Assembly: GCF_013408175.1 (NCBI RefSeq)
Contig: NZ_JACBYW010000010.1
Span: 1-64,000 of the forward strand
Reading direction: 5' to 3'
Source: Actinopolyspora biskrensis
Lineage (GTDB): Bacteria; Actinomycetota; Actinomycetes; Mycobacteriales; Pseudonocardiaceae
Length of the DNA stretch: 64,000 bases
In this document: positions 7,627-16,296 of the stretch, piece after piece
Layout of the letters: the number at the start of each line of letters is the position of its first letter
Position numbering within the stretch: the stretch's first letter is position 1
The notes under the pieces: generated by a model
The model's input: only the letters and a program-made list of their open reading frames with translations
Told to the model about the DNA's origin: nothing
Database searches by the model: none
Position numbers and translations under genes: made by a program

Positions 7627-9471
7627 TCAGCCTCCGGCGCTGACGGCGTACAGGTACCAGGTGGCGTGCGGCAGCCACTGCTCCGTCCAGCGCCAGTCCC
7701 AGTCCTCGCCGGTCTCGGAGTAACCGCGGTTCCACAGGATCCCCGAACCGTCCCGGTTCCTTCCGGTGATGCCGTTGGCGATCCCGCCGGCCGTGTTCAG
7801 GAACTGCCAGGAGTCCAACCACATGTACCGGGGGTTGTTCCTGCCGCTGCCGCCGAGCATGCACACCTCGAACGGGTTGAGCCCGAGGATCCAGTTGAGC
7901 TGGTCGGCCGCGTAGCGGCGCAGCCCGGCGGCGAACTCCCCGTCGAACCTTCTGGCCGCCAGCCGGGCCGCGGTGGCCAGCGAGGCGATCCGGGCGTTCT
8001 CGCCCTGCCACCACCGGTCCTCGGCTCGCGGGGTCACGTCGTGCGGGAAGAAGAACGAGGTGTGCCGGTGCCCCGTGCCGTCCTGGACCAGTTCGCGCGC
8101 GTAGCCGTAGGGGTTGGTCACTTCCGAGGTGACCCGTAGTTCGAAGGACAGCGACCTGCGCACCACGTCCAGCACCCGTTCGGCCCGCGCGGGGCCGGCG
8201 ATGTCCAGATAGGTCAGCAGGCTCACCACGGGAAGGCCCGCGTCGGAGGGGTGGAAGTACGGTCGGTCCCCGTCGTCGGCGCGCCAGTAGTCCCGGTGGC
8301 CGCGCCAGGAGGCCAGCCGGTTCAGCAGGTTGTCGGCCCGCTCGTCGGCGGCCGCGCGGTAGGTGCTGTCACCGGTGGCCTTGTGCAGTTCCACCGCGGC
8401 TACCAGGGCGTTGTAGTCGTCCTGGATGTTCTCGGCCCCGTCGTTGGTCATCTCGGTGTTGTGCCGCCGCAGGTGGGCGAAGGCGTTCTCGGCGGTGCGC
8501 AGGTACTCCTCCGGGGAGTGCTCCCCGGAGGGCTCGAGGGTGGAGGCCAGCGCCAGCGCCGCGATCGCCACACCGGCGCCCTCGCGGTGGTTGACCTGGC
8601 GGACCAGGCGTTCGCCGTCCTGCTCGACGGCTCTCAGGTAGCGCAGCGCCGGGTCCTTTGGCGGACCGGGCTGCATGACCGAGTGGCAGAACGTCCCCTC
8701 CGGACGTTTCACCCTGGTGAGGTAGTCGGCGCCGTACAGGCCCTCGTCGCACAACCAGGTCCGCAGTTGGGTGAACTCCGCGTTGTCGCGTGCGGTGAGC
8801 TGCTCGTGGGCCTTGAGCAGCCCCCATGCCGTCAGCGGGATGGACAGCGTGTTGAAGTAGCTGTGCCGTGAGAGCTGGGTGAAGTGCTTGCCGAAGTCCC
8901 CGGTGGCGTCGTACCAGCCGCCGTGCGCGTCGATCCCGCCCGAGCCGTTCTCGCCCACGGGCAGGGAGTGGTCCCGCCGGTCGAACCTCCCGGAGCAGCG
9001 GGTGGCCTTGAACCAGTGCGCCACGTGGGAGAGGGTGCCGCGTTCCAGCGCGAACGCGGTGACGGTGAAGGGCTCGGATTCGCCGTGCGGGCTGCCGCCC
9101 GCGCCCGCCCGCAGCACGTACTCGCCCTCGGTGGAGAGCTCGGAGAAGTCGAGCGTCCAGTGGTGCCGGTCTCCCCAGTCGTGGACCGGTCCGACGTAGT
9201 GGGGACGCGTCCGGTGGACGGTTTCGCCCGTCCCGGTGTCCACGAGCACGCACCAGTCGATGCGCACGCGGTGGTCGGCGGTGAGCACGGCGGTTTTCGG
9301 CGCGTGCGGTTCGTAGCCGACCTGGTTCACGTGCACCCGCGTCCCACCGCTGCCGCCGTGTCCGGGTGCGGTTTCCGCGGTGGCGCTTCCGGTCAGCGCG
9401 CTCACGGCCGTTCCGCCGCTGACGGCCGCCGATCCCGCGAGGAAACGGCGTCGGTCGATGTCTGTGGACAT
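7627..9471 (-). CDS. Secreted glycoside hydrolase family 9-like protein (cellulase fold)
   Basis: 614 residues. The N-terminus is a Tat signal (DRRRFLAGSAAVSGGTAVSALTGSATA). An immunoglobulin-like CelD_N region follows (VHVNQVGYEPHAPKTAVL, about residues 45-145), then the (alpha/alpha)6 catalytic barrel beginning GGIDAHGGWYDATGDFGKH near residue 180. This is the place of the GH9 DAGD motif, but here the sequence is DATGD. The C-terminal signature is QLNWILGLNPFEVCMLGGSG, and the ending LPHATWYLYAV is typical. The family hydrolyses beta-1,4-glucans or related oligosaccharides, and this divergent member may act on another glycan. The ATG at 9471 has GGAGGG five bases upstream; a GTG at 9477 overlaps that site. 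It is divergent from the metallophosphoesterase gene. Confidence 0.8.
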   Translation of the reverse strand: MSTDIDRRRFLAGSAAVSGGTAVSALTGSATAETAPGHGGSGGTRVHVNQVGYEPHAPKTAVLTADHRVRIDWCVLVDTGTGETVHRTRPHYVGPVHDWGDRHHWTLDFSELSTEGEYVLRAGAGGSPHGESEPFTVTAFALERGTLSHVAHWFKATRCSGRFDRRDHSLPVGENGSGGIDAHGGWYDATGDFGKHFTQLSRHSYFNTLSIPLTAWGLLKAHEQLTARDNAEFTQLRTWLCDEGLYGADYLTRVKRPEGTFCHSVMQPGPPKDPALRYLRAVEQDGERLVRQVNHREGAGVAIAALALASTLEPSGEHSPEEYLRTAENAFAHLRRHNTEMTNDGAENIQDDYNALVAAVELHKATGDSTYRAAADERADNLLNRLASWRGHRDYWRADDGDRPYFHPSDAGLPVVSLLTYLDIAGPARAERVLDVVRRSLSFELRVTSEVTNPYGYARELVQDGTGHRHTSFFFPHDVTPRAEDRWWQGENARIASLATAARLAARRFDGEFAAGLRRYAADQLNWILGLNPFEVCMLGGSGRNNPRYMWLDSWQFLNTAGGIANGITGRNRDGSGILWNRGYSETGEDWDWRWTEQWLPHATWYLYAVSAGG

Positions 9472-9486
9472 GGCCACCCTCCATTT

Positions 9487-9497
9487 TGGTCTAAACC
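9487..9497. promoter_or_regulatory. Possible DasR-type (dre-like) operator before the GH9 gene
   Basis: TGGTCTAAACC differs by one base from the core of the known DasR-responsive element (TGGTCTAGACCA). It lies immediately upstream of the GH9 ribosome site. The outer bases match poorly, so this is a weak candidate. DasR controls chitin and N-acetylglucosamine utilisation genes in Streptomyces. Confidence 0.3.
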
Positions 9498-9738
9498 TTT
9501 CGGGAGGTTAGGGGGCGGACTCAGGGGGTTGGCAAGGGCGGGGTCCCGGGCTTGCTGCGTTCGCGAGCCCGATTGGTCCTTTCGGGAGGCGGGGCACGAG
9601 CACTTCCGGAGGAACGTCCGGGGCGGATCCGGGAGGGTTCGTGGTTTTCACCCGGTGTTCGTGAAACACCCACCGCGGGGTCACCCGGTGCGCCTACGGT
9701 GCTTCCACGTCGAGGTGGAACCGAACGGTTGGGGCGGT

Positions 9739-10917
9739 ATGAGCGAGCGGACAGGACCCATCGGGCGGCGTGCGTTGTTCCGGGCCACCGGCGTGGGGGC
9801 CGCCGCGGCAGCGGCGACCCCGGCGGTGGCCCGGGCGGGAACCGCGCGGGAGGACGGGGCGCCGGAGCCGAAGCTGCGCTTCCGGGAGGACGGGACCTTC
9901 CGGGTGGTGCAGTTCAACGACACGCAGGACGACGAGCGCACCGACCGGCGCACCGTCGAGCTCATGGAACGCACCCTCGACTCCGAGCGGCCGGACTTCG
10001 CGCTGATCAACGGCGACGTCATCACCGGTGGCTGCGACAGCGAGCTCCAGGTGAAGCAGGCCATCAACAACGTGGTCACACCGATGGAGTCGCGCGGTGT
10101 GCCGTGGGCGATCACGTTCGGCAACCACGACGAGGACTCCGAGCGGAGCTCCGGCATGTCCGAGCAGGACATGCTGGAGTTCTACACGAGCTACGAGCAC
10201 AACCTCAACGAGCGAGGACCGCGGGACGGCAGCGGCACCGGGGACGCGGTGCTGACCGTGGCCGGTTCGCACGACGGACGGGCGGCTTTCGCGCTGTGGC
10301 TGGTCGATTCGGGCCGCTACGCCCCGGAGACCATCGCCGGGCAGGACTTCGAGGGGTACCCGCACTGGGGGTGGGTCCGCCCGGACCAGATCCGGTGGTA
10401 CTCGGAGACCTCGCGGAAACTCGAACGGGCCGCTGGCGGCAGGGTTCCGGGGCTGATGTGGATGCACATCCCGTTGTGGGAACACCGGTTCATGTGGTTC
10501 GCCGGTGTGGACTCGCGCGGCGAGCAGGACCACGCCCGCGCGGTGGAGAAGCACGGAATCGAGGGCGAGCGCAACGAGGCCGAGTGCCCGGGGCCGTTCA
10601 ACAGCGGCATGTTCACCGCGATCCTCGAACGTGGCGACGTGCGGGGTGTGTTCTGCGGACACGACCACGTGAACTCGTACGTGGGCGACTACTACGGGGT
10701 GCTGCTGGGGTACTCCTCCGGCACCGGTTTCGGGCCGTACGGGCTCGACGGCGCGGACAGGCACCGGCTGCGCGGAGCAAGGGTGTTCACCCTGGACGAG
10801 AACGCGGACGGGGTGCTGCGCGAGACCCGCATGGTCTTCGCCCGGGACTTCGGCATCGACATGAGCCCGCAGGACCAACCGATGGCTCCGCTGCCGCTGG
10901 GGCCGGAGCAGCGCTGA
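9739..10917 (+). CDS. Tat-exported metallophosphoesterase
   Basis: 392 residues. A twin-arginine signal peptide (GRRALFRATGVGAAAAAATPAVARA) occupies about residues 9-33. The calcineurin-like phosphoesterase motifs follow: FNDTQD (first metal Asp, near residue 61), NGDVITGG (about 90), GNHDED (about 128-133) and GHDHVN (about 307-312). This pattern resembles secreted purple-acid-phosphatase-like proteins, which hydrolyse phosphomonoesters or diesters at a di-metal centre outside the membrane. The ATG at 9739 has only a weak ribosome site, and the frame extends far upstream without signal character. It is divergent from GH9, and the shared 267-bp spacer may carry both promoters. Confidence 0.85.
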   Translation: MSERTGPIGRRALFRATGVGAAAAAATPAVARAGTAREDGAPEPKLRFREDGTFRVVQFNDTQDDERTDRRTVELMERTLDSERPDFALINGDVITGGCDSELQVKQAINNVVTPMESRGVPWAITFGNHDEDSERSSGMSEQDMLEFYTSYEHNLNERGPRDGSGTGDAVLTVAGSHDGRAAFALWLVDSGRYAPETIAGQDFEGYPHWGWVRPDQIRWYSETSRKLERAAGGRVPGLMWMHIPLWEHRFMWFAGVDSRGEQDHARAVEKHGIEGERNEAECPGPFNSGMFTAILERGDVRGVFCGHDHVNSYVGDYYGVLLGYSSGTGFGPYGLDGADRHRLRGARVFTLDENADGVLRETRMVFARDFGIDMSPQDQPMAPLPLGPEQR

Positions 10918-11216
10918 AGCGGATCAGCACGGGCGGCGCGCTGTCGGGGGATCTCGGCGGGACGCCGCCCGGCTGTTTCCGATTTCGCCTAAGGATTCCT
11001 TGCAGTACGACTTGCTCGGGTGGCCGGCTTCCGGCGCGTGAGGCGGCGCCCTGCTGCGTTGGACGGCACCTCGAGTAGCGACCTACGCCACGTGCCCTCC
11101 CGCCTTGCGATGCATCCACCTCACGTGCCGGAGCACCTCGTTCTGCTCTGGCCGAGCGCTCCAGCCAAGAAAAACCACACTGAAAGGACCCCTGAAACCG
11201 GAGGTTGTCCGCAGGG
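10918..11216. other. Intergenic region with a weak repeat copy
   Basis: I see no gene here. The stretch around 11067-11095 (CACCTCGAGTAGCG, then ACCTACGCCACGTGCC) resembles part of the dispersed repeat copy at 38290-38315 (CATCGAGTAGCC, then GCCTGCGCCACGTCGG). The two flanking genes converge (metallophosphoesterase, glycosyltransferase). Confidence 0.4.
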
Positions 11217-12371
11217 TTATCGCTCGGCGAGTTCCGGCAGTCGCCCGACCACTTCCTCCGGCGAGGGCATGGCGGCGATCTCGGAGGCCAGGCGGTTCGC
11301 CACCTCCCGCGGGGCCGGGTCGGCCAGCAGCCGTCGCGCCGCTGCGGTGACGGCCTCGGTTTCCAGCTGCTCGGGAAGCAGGCTCTCCCCCGCGCCGGAG
11401 GCGTGGATCGCCTCGGCGTTGGCGAACTGGTCGGCTCCCCTGGGCAGCAGCAGCTGGGGGACGGCCGCGCCCAGCGCTCCGAGGGTGGTCCCGCTGCCGC
11501 CGTGGTGCACGATCAGGTCCAGGTGCGGCAGCAGCTCCGACTGCGGCAGCCAGCTTTCCACGGTGACGTTGTCCGGCTGTTCCCCCAGCTCGGCGGGGTC
11601 CACGGGGCCGGTGGCGACCAGCAGGTGCAGGGGCAGCCGGGCGAGTGCCGCCGATGTCTCGCGCAGCAGCTCGGCGGTGCCGAAGCCGGTTCCGAAGCTC
11701 AGGTACGCCAGCCCGTGCCCGGGCTCACGGTGCAGCAGCCGTTCGGGTGGTGGGGCGTTTTCCGGTTGCGGGACCGGACGCAGCGCGAAGCGGCGGTGGT
11801 CGTTCCGCGCTTGCGCGGTGTGCAGCGAGGGCGGGTAGATGTCCAGGTGGGGGACCGTGCGTCCCGGTTCCGGTGCGGACAGGCCGAGTTCGGCGCTGAA
11901 TTCGGCCAGCAGCCGCTCGTGCTCCTCGAATCCGGCTGGGGTGTCCGGGCCGATTCCGTGGGACAGCGCGGGGATCCCGGCGAGTCGCGCGGCGATCTCG
12001 GCTCCGCTGTTGGCGCTGTCGAGGACCACCACGTCCGGTGCGGTTCGCTCCAGCAACGGGGCGAGGTCGGTGAGGAAGCGGTGCGGCAGGGTCCTTCCGA
12101 AGGTCTCCGCGCCGACGCGGGCGAGCCGCTCCCCGGTGAGTCCGGGGTCGTCCGGTGTGGTGCCGAAGAGGTCGCGGATGGTCCGAGCTCCGGCTTCGCG
12201 GATCGAGGTGCCCGCGGTGAGCGGTTCGAATCCCGCCTTCCGCAGCGTCGGGTGCATGTCCGGGCCGGTGGCGAAGTCGACCTGGTGGCCGGCCGCGCGT
12301 GCGGCGGTGGCCAGCGGAAGCAGGGGGCGGGTGTGCCCGTGGGCGGCGAGGGCGGTGAACAGGAGGCGCAC
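11217..12371 (-). CDS. GT1-family glycosyltransferase (orphan)
   Basis: 384 residues with a GT-B fold. The N-terminal acceptor domain starts MRLLFTALAAHGHTRPLLPLA, and the C-terminal donor domain carries the signature DLIVHHGGSGTTLGALGAAVPQLLLPRGADQFANA near residues 285-320. This resembles the EryCIII/DesVII-like antibiotic glycosyltransferases that use nucleotide-activated sugars. It stands 123 bp downstream of DUF2182 on the same strand and is far from the polyketide cluster, so its acceptor is unknown; it may be a self-protection or stray secondary-metabolism gene. The ATG at 12371 is the natural start, as the beta1 strand begins immediately. Confidence 0.85.
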   Translation of the reverse strand: MRLLFTALAAHGHTRPLLPLATAARAAGHQVDFATGPDMHPTLRKAGFEPLTAGTSIREAGARTIRDLFGTTPDDPGLTGERLARVGAETFGRTLPHRFLTDLAPLLERTAPDVVVLDSANSGAEIAARLAGIPALSHGIGPDTPAGFEEHERLLAEFSAELGLSAPEPGRTVPHLDIYPPSLHTAQARNDHRRFALRPVPQPENAPPPERLLHREPGHGLAYLSFGTGFGTAELLRETSAALARLPLHLLVATGPVDPAELGEQPDNVTVESWLPQSELLPHLDLIVHHGGSGTTLGALGAAVPQLLLPRGADQFANAEAIHASGAGESLLPEQLETEAVTAAARRLLADPAPREVANRLASEIAAMPSPEEVVGRLPELAER

Positions 12372-12494
12372 GTGCGGAGATCCTAGGGGACCGGTTCCGC
12401 GCGTGGGGCGGTCTCGGAGGAGATCGGGTGCTCGTGCAGGGGCCGTGCCCTCCTTCCCGCGTGCTTCCCGCCACGGAGCGGGAGGTGCGCGGAG

Positions 12495-13304
12495 CTACGC
12501 GACCGCGCTGACCAGTCCCGGGTTCACGAGCAGGACGGTTCCGGCTCCGGCGAGGAGTGCGCCGATCGCGCGACTGGTCCGTCTCGCGTGCGGCAGAACC
12601 TTCTCGACGGTGATGACGGCCGTGACACCCGCCATCCAGACGAGGCTCATCGTCCCGGCCGCCAACAGCACGACCATCAGCGCCCAGCAGCATCCGATGC
12701 AGTAGGCCCCGTGCCCGCAACCGACCAGCAGCGCGCCGCGCCGGCTGCGGACGGCCCGTTGACCGTGCTGGACCAGCAGGGCCATCGGTGAGCGGCAGTG
12801 CGCCAGGCACCACTGCTTCAGCCGGGTGAACTGGAACAGCCCCGCGATCAGCAGCACGATCGCTCCCCAGCGGGCCGCCGTGGTGCTACCGGCCGTGGCC
12901 AGAGAGTCGAAGGCCAGCAGGCACGCGTACGCCAACAACCCCGTCAGGGTCCAGGTGAGCAGGTAGCCGAAGGTCAACGCCGTCACGCTGCCCGTGCCGG
13001 CACGGCGTTGCCGCAGCAGCCTGCTCATGCCGAGGGTGAACGGCGTGATGCCGGGCAGCATCATCGCGGTCATCATGATCATCCATGTGAACAGGAAGAA
13101 TCCCGCTCGTGCCCACTCGATACCGGGCGGGGTCATCGGCCGCGTCCCGGTCAGGATTCCCAACCGCATGCCGGGGGTGGCCAGGCTGTGAGTCAGCAGC
13201 CAGGCCAGCACGGTGAGCGTGAGCAGCGCGGCCGCCAGCAGGAGTTCGGTCCGCGACCACGTGCCGGGCCGCGGGATCCCACGCGACGCGACTCGATTCG
13301 TCAC
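12495..13304 (-). CDS. DUF2182 membrane protein (putative metal-binding)
   Basis: 269 residues with about six to seven helices. DUF2182 landmarks are visible: FTWMIMMTAMMLPGITPF near residue 75-90, LAHCRSPM near 160, and GCGHGAYCIGCCWALM near 190-205, a cysteine/histidine-rich segment taken to bind metal. The GTG at 13304 overlaps the DUF1326 stop (GTGA), so the pair is translationally coupled. DUF2182 and DUF1326 genes are commonly neighbours in bacteria, but the biochemical role is unestablished. An upstream in-frame start at 13412 would lie inside the DUF1326 gene. Confidence 0.85.
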   Translation of the reverse strand: MTNRVASRGIPRPGTWSRTELLLAAALLTLTVLAWLLTHSLATPGMRLGILTGTRPMTPPGIEWARAGFFLFTWMIMMTAMMLPGITPFTLGMSRLLRQRRAGTGSVTALTFGYLLTWTLTGLLAYACLLAFDSLATAGSTTAARWGAIVLLIAGLFQFTRLKQWCLAHCRSPMALLVQHGQRAVRSRRGALLVGCGHGAYCIGCCWALMVVLLAAGTMSLVWMAGVTAVITVEKVLPHARRTSRAIGALLAGAGTVLLVNPGLVSAVA

Positions 13305-13960
13305 GGCGCATCCGGTCCGGACCATTCGAAGGGGATGAGCTTGCTGGAGTAACCGGACCGGTCCCATCGGAACCCGAACGCGTCGGTCCGGTCCGTGACG
13401 GCTCTGCCCCAAACAGCCGGTGGTTGTCCCGGCCCGACCTCCGCGCCGGGCAGGTTGTGGACCTCCACTCGGCTCCCCTCGGAGGTGGTGGGACCGGTCA
13501 GGGCTTCCACGGCCGCTTCGGCCTTACCGGGTATCCGCACGTTCCACCGCGCGAAGTTCTCCTCGAACGAGGCCTCGATGGGGGCGAACTCCATGCCGAG
13601 GATCTCGGGCCGGAACATCGCCCCGAACCGTGCGGGCCAGCCTCCCGCCTCGCCTCCGAAGATCGTCCGCAGGGCCTGCCGCTGGTCCTCGTCGGCGCGT
13701 TCGTCGATGAACACGGCGGCGTACGGGTCCGTGTGGTCGCCGTCCCACACGTTTCCGACGAAGGAGGTGAGCATCACGACGCTGAGTCCGTTCAGCCCGG
13801 TCTCGCCGTAGGTTCCGGTGCGAACGTGCCAGACGAGGATGCCGCTGCAGTCCCCGTACGTCGGGGGCTGGGCGAAAGCGCAGGGGCAGGGGATGGCGCA
13901 CTTGCAGGCGTCGAACCAGACGCCGTCGAGGTGCCAACTCAGGGCGGTCGGAGTAGTCAT
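13301..13960 (-). CDS. DUF1326 domain protein
   Basis: 219 residues, soluble. The N-terminus carries the DUF1326 cysteine cluster WFDACKCAIPCPCAFAQPP (about residues 15-33, four cysteines in a CxC-x3-CxC arrangement), a plausible metal site. The middle has the conserved GLSVVMLTSFVGNVWDGDHTDPYAAVFIDE region. It is first in the operon with DUF2182, to which it is joined by a 4-base overlap. The function is unknown. The 203 bases upstream (13961-14163) hold no gene and must contain its promoter, and the 106-bp duplication begins just beyond. Confidence 0.85.
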   Translation of the reverse strand: MTTPTALSWHLDGVWFDACKCAIPCPCAFAQPPTYGDCSGILVWHVRTGTYGETGLNGLSVVMLTSFVGNVWDGDHTDPYAAVFIDERADEDQRQALRTIFGGEAGGWPARFGAMFRPEILGMEFAPIEASFEENFARWNVRIPGKAEAAVEALTGPTTSEGSRVEVHNLPGAEVGPGQPPAVWGRAVTDRTDAFGFRWDRSGYSSKLIPFEWSGPDAP

Positions 13961-14163
13961 GATCCACCTCGTCGTCCGTCGTGGTGGGCTACTTCCGTCT
14001 CAGTCTCCGCTCCCGGCGAGCGCGGGTGTCAATACGCGGTGCGCGCCGTTTCCCGAGCGAATCGGATCAGCCGGCTCGGCACGCGCGGCCGAGCTCAATG
14101 CGTGAAATACGTTCGTGATTCCGTGCTGCACGGAGTCGTACCGCACCACGTCTCCGGCCGTTC

Positions 14164-14269
14164 TCACTGCTGTGACAGGGCGAGAGCTCCGCCGAGCCCG
14201 ATGAGGGTGGTGCCGCTGGCGGCGTGCTGGCGTCGTTGCCAGCGCGGGTTGTTGGCGAGCCAGGTGCCG
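14164..14269. repeat. Left 106-bp direct repeat (copy of the lysE-type gene 3' end)
   Basis: This segment is identical over 106 bases to 16297-16402, which are the last 106 bases of the lysE-type gene including its stop codon (read on the minus strand). Identity starts exactly at the stop codon. Bases on either side differ (C before TCAC here, T there; GAT after here, AGT there). There is no upstream part of the gene here, so it is a truncated duplicate. Confidence 0.95.
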
Positions 14270-14393
14270 GATGCCGCTTTCGGTACTTTTCCGGAGGAGG
14301 TTTGCCCCTGGGGTCGAGGTGGGGGCGCCACCGGGGAGGAAAAACGGGGAGCGATGCTGCGTCCTCTGGCACGGCGTTGTCTCGCCTAGCTTG

Positions 14394-14409
14394 TCGAACC
14401 CGTGTTCGA
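14394..14409. promoter_or_regulatory. LexA/SOS box upstream of the dprA-like gene
   Basis: TCGAAC-CCGT-GTTCGA is a perfect 6-4-6 palindrome and matches the known actinobacterial LexA (Cheo-type) box TCGAAC-N4-GTTCGA. It lies 128 bp before the chosen dprA start and 53 bp before an alternative start at 14463. This suggests that the cassette is repressed by LexA and induced by DNA damage. Confidence 0.75.
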
Positions 14410-14537
14410 TACTCTGTTTCCGGGGTGGTTGAGGTCCGTGTTCGAAGGCTCGGGAGGTGTCCATGCGCAGTGCTTCACCCGGTTCGGTGGGCCCCTGGGA
14501 AGGGCCGCGCGCTCTCACATCTCCTAGGCTTTCGGGT

Positions 14538-15473
14538 ATGAGCTCCTGGAACGACGAGGAACGAGCGGCATTGGTGGCCCTGTTGCGGGCGCGCCCGGAA
14601 GGGATGTCGTGGCCGACGATCACTTCCGAGGTGGCCGAAGCCGGTAGTGCGCGTGCTGTTCGGGAGCGTTTCGGGACTCTTTCTCCCGGGGATGTTGCCT
14701 TGTTCGAGGTGACCTCGTCGGAGCGCCCTCCGGACGGAGGGCTCGAACGGGCGTTGGAGGACGTCGCCTCCTGGCGTGATGAGGACTTCGATTTCCTCAC
14801 TTTTCAGGACGAGCACTACCCACCCCGTCTTCTCGAGGTGAATCAGGTTCCCCCGTTCGTCTTCGCTCGTGGAAAGCTCGTTCCTGACGAGAGCGCGGTT
14901 TCGGTAGTGGGCTCCCGTGCGGCTTCGGAATACGCTCGTGCGATTACCGCCGATGTTGCCCGCAGACTGTCGGGTGCGGGTTTCACGGTGCTTTCGGGGC
15001 TGGCGAGCGGAATCGATACCGCAGCGCACACTGCCGCGCTCGACAGCGGTGGCCGAACGGTAGCGATCCTCGGAAGCGGTATTCGTCGGGTCTATCCCGC
15101 GGCGAACCGGGAGTTGCAGGAACGGATCGCTCGGGAGGGGCTCGTGCTGTCCCAGTTCTGGCCCGACTCACCTCCGACCAAGCAGAGCTTCCCGATGAGA
15201 AACGCGACGATGAGTGCCTACGGCGTCGCCACGATCGTCGTCGAGGCGGGCGAACACAGTGGGGCACGAATTCAGGCGCGGATGGCTGTCGAGCACGGGC
15301 GTCCGGTGATTCTGATGAAGCCTGTGGCAAGAGGGACCGACTGGGGGGCGCAGCTGTGCGCGCAGCCCGGTGTCTTCGTCGTCGACACTCCGGAGGAGGC
15401 CGTCGGTGTCGCGGAACGGTTGGCCAGTGGTGAACGGGAGGTCTCACGGCTGCTCGCCTTGGCCACGTCGTGA
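14538..15473 (+). CDS. dprA: DNA-processing protein A-like (Smf/DprA, SLOG superfamily)
   Basis: 311 residues. After an N-terminal helical region (WNDEERAALVALLRARPEGMSW) comes the Smf/DprA Rossmann-like domain: FLTFQDEHYPPRLLEV, SVVGSRAAS (about 121-129), SGLASGIDTAAHTAAL (153-168), VAILGSGIRRVYP, then SFPMRNATMSAYGVATIVVEAGEHSGARIQARMAVEHGRPV. Canonical DprA loads RecA on single-stranded DNA during transformation; this copy has no comEA/comEC neighbours. The ATG at 14538 starts at the conserved helix but lacks a ribosome site. The in-frame ATG at 14463 has GGGAGG five bases away and would add 25 residues. The stop overlaps the next gene by 4 bases (GTGA), so the products probably act together, behind an SOS box. 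Confidence 0.85.
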   Translation: MSSWNDEERAALVALLRARPEGMSWPTITSEVAEAGSARAVRERFGTLSPGDVALFEVTSSERPPDGGLERALEDVASWRDEDFDFLTFQDEHYPPRLLEVNQVPPFVFARGKLVPDESAVSVVGSRAASEYARAITADVARRLSGAGFTVLSGLASGIDTAAHTAALDSGGRTVAILGSGIRRVYPAANRELQERIAREGLVLSQFWPDSPPTKQSFPMRNATMSAYGVATIVVEAGEHSGARIQARMAVEHGRPVILMKPVARGTDWGAQLCAQPGVFVVDTPEEAVGVAERLASGEREVSRLLALATS

Positions 15474-16270
15474 CTGACGAGGAAATTCGGACGGAGCTAC
15501 GGCGGCAACTGACCCGTCGGGTGGGCGGGTTCTTCCACAATACGAGGAAGATCCACGGTGTGACCTGTCTGGTGTGTGCTGGACCGGTTTCCTCCAACGA
15601 GGATGTTTGTTCCAGGTGTGCCGGGCATCGTGCGGAGTTCGGTGACCGGCTGGCGGATCGGGTGCTGCTGCTGACGTATGTCCGTGGTCAGCAACCACGG
15701 ACGCAGCACCAGTCGGCGCACACCGTGCGAGCGTACAAGTGGCCCTGGTCACCGGTGGAGAGGTGCCTCAACGATCTGCGGCTGATGGTTTTGGCCGCCA
15801 CCCGTATTCACGCTCGGTGCGTTGCCGAATCAGCGGGACGAATCTGGGATTCGGTGACTTTCGTTCCTTCCAGGAACAGGCCGGGAGCGGAACATCCTGT
15901 TGCCGAGCTGGCACGTCATGTGGCTTTTCGTAATCGGTCCGAGAACCGACTGGTTTTGGAGATCGGCCCGGGATTCGATGCTTCGGAGCGTGTCGTCCGT
16001 ACTGATCAGTTCGTCGTACCGGATGGGTACAGGGAACGTGTGATGGGCAAGCACGTGTTGTTGGTGGACGACACGTGGACTTCGGGAGCGAAGATGCAGT
16101 CGGCGGCTGTGGCGCTCAGTGACGCCGGTGCGGAACAGGTTACGGCGCTGTGCGTGGCCAGGTGGTGTCGACACGATTGGCCGGATCATCGGGAGCTGCT
16201 GGATTCCTGTGCCGAGCCTTATGACGCTTTCGGATGCCCTGTCCTGGGTGAGGGGTGTTCGGTAAGGTGA
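15470..16270 (+). CDS. Zinc-ribbon phosphoribosyltransferase-like protein (ComF-like)
   Basis: 266 residues. An N-terminal zinc ribbon is formed by Cys33, Cys36, Cys47 and Cys50 (CLVC and CSRC). The C-terminal half is a type I phosphoribosyltransferase fold with the PRPP loop VLLVDDTWTSG at 196-206 and a preceding SVTFVPSRNRPG region. This is the ComF-like layout. The GTG at 15470 overlaps the dprA-like stop, indicating strict co-expression. ComF proteins accompany DNA uptake, but here the pairing with a SLOG protein on a repeat-bounded, SOS-box-bearing segment suggests a stress or conflict function. The reaction is unknown. Confidence 0.8.
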   Translation: MTDEEIRTELRRQLTRRVGGFFHNTRKIHGVTCLVCAGPVSSNEDVCSRCAGHRAEFGDRLADRVLLLTYVRGQQPRTQHQSAHTVRAYKWPWSPVERCLNDLRLMVLAATRIHARCVAESAGRIWDSVTFVPSRNRPGAEHPVAELARHVAFRNRSENRLVLEIGPGFDASERVVRTDQFVVPDGYRERVMGKHVLLVDDTWTSGAKMQSAAVALSDAGAEQVTALCVARWCRHDWPDHRELLDSCAEPYDAFGCPVLGEGCSVR

Positions 16271-16296
16271 GCTCGTCGTGTGTTCGCACTCGCGGT

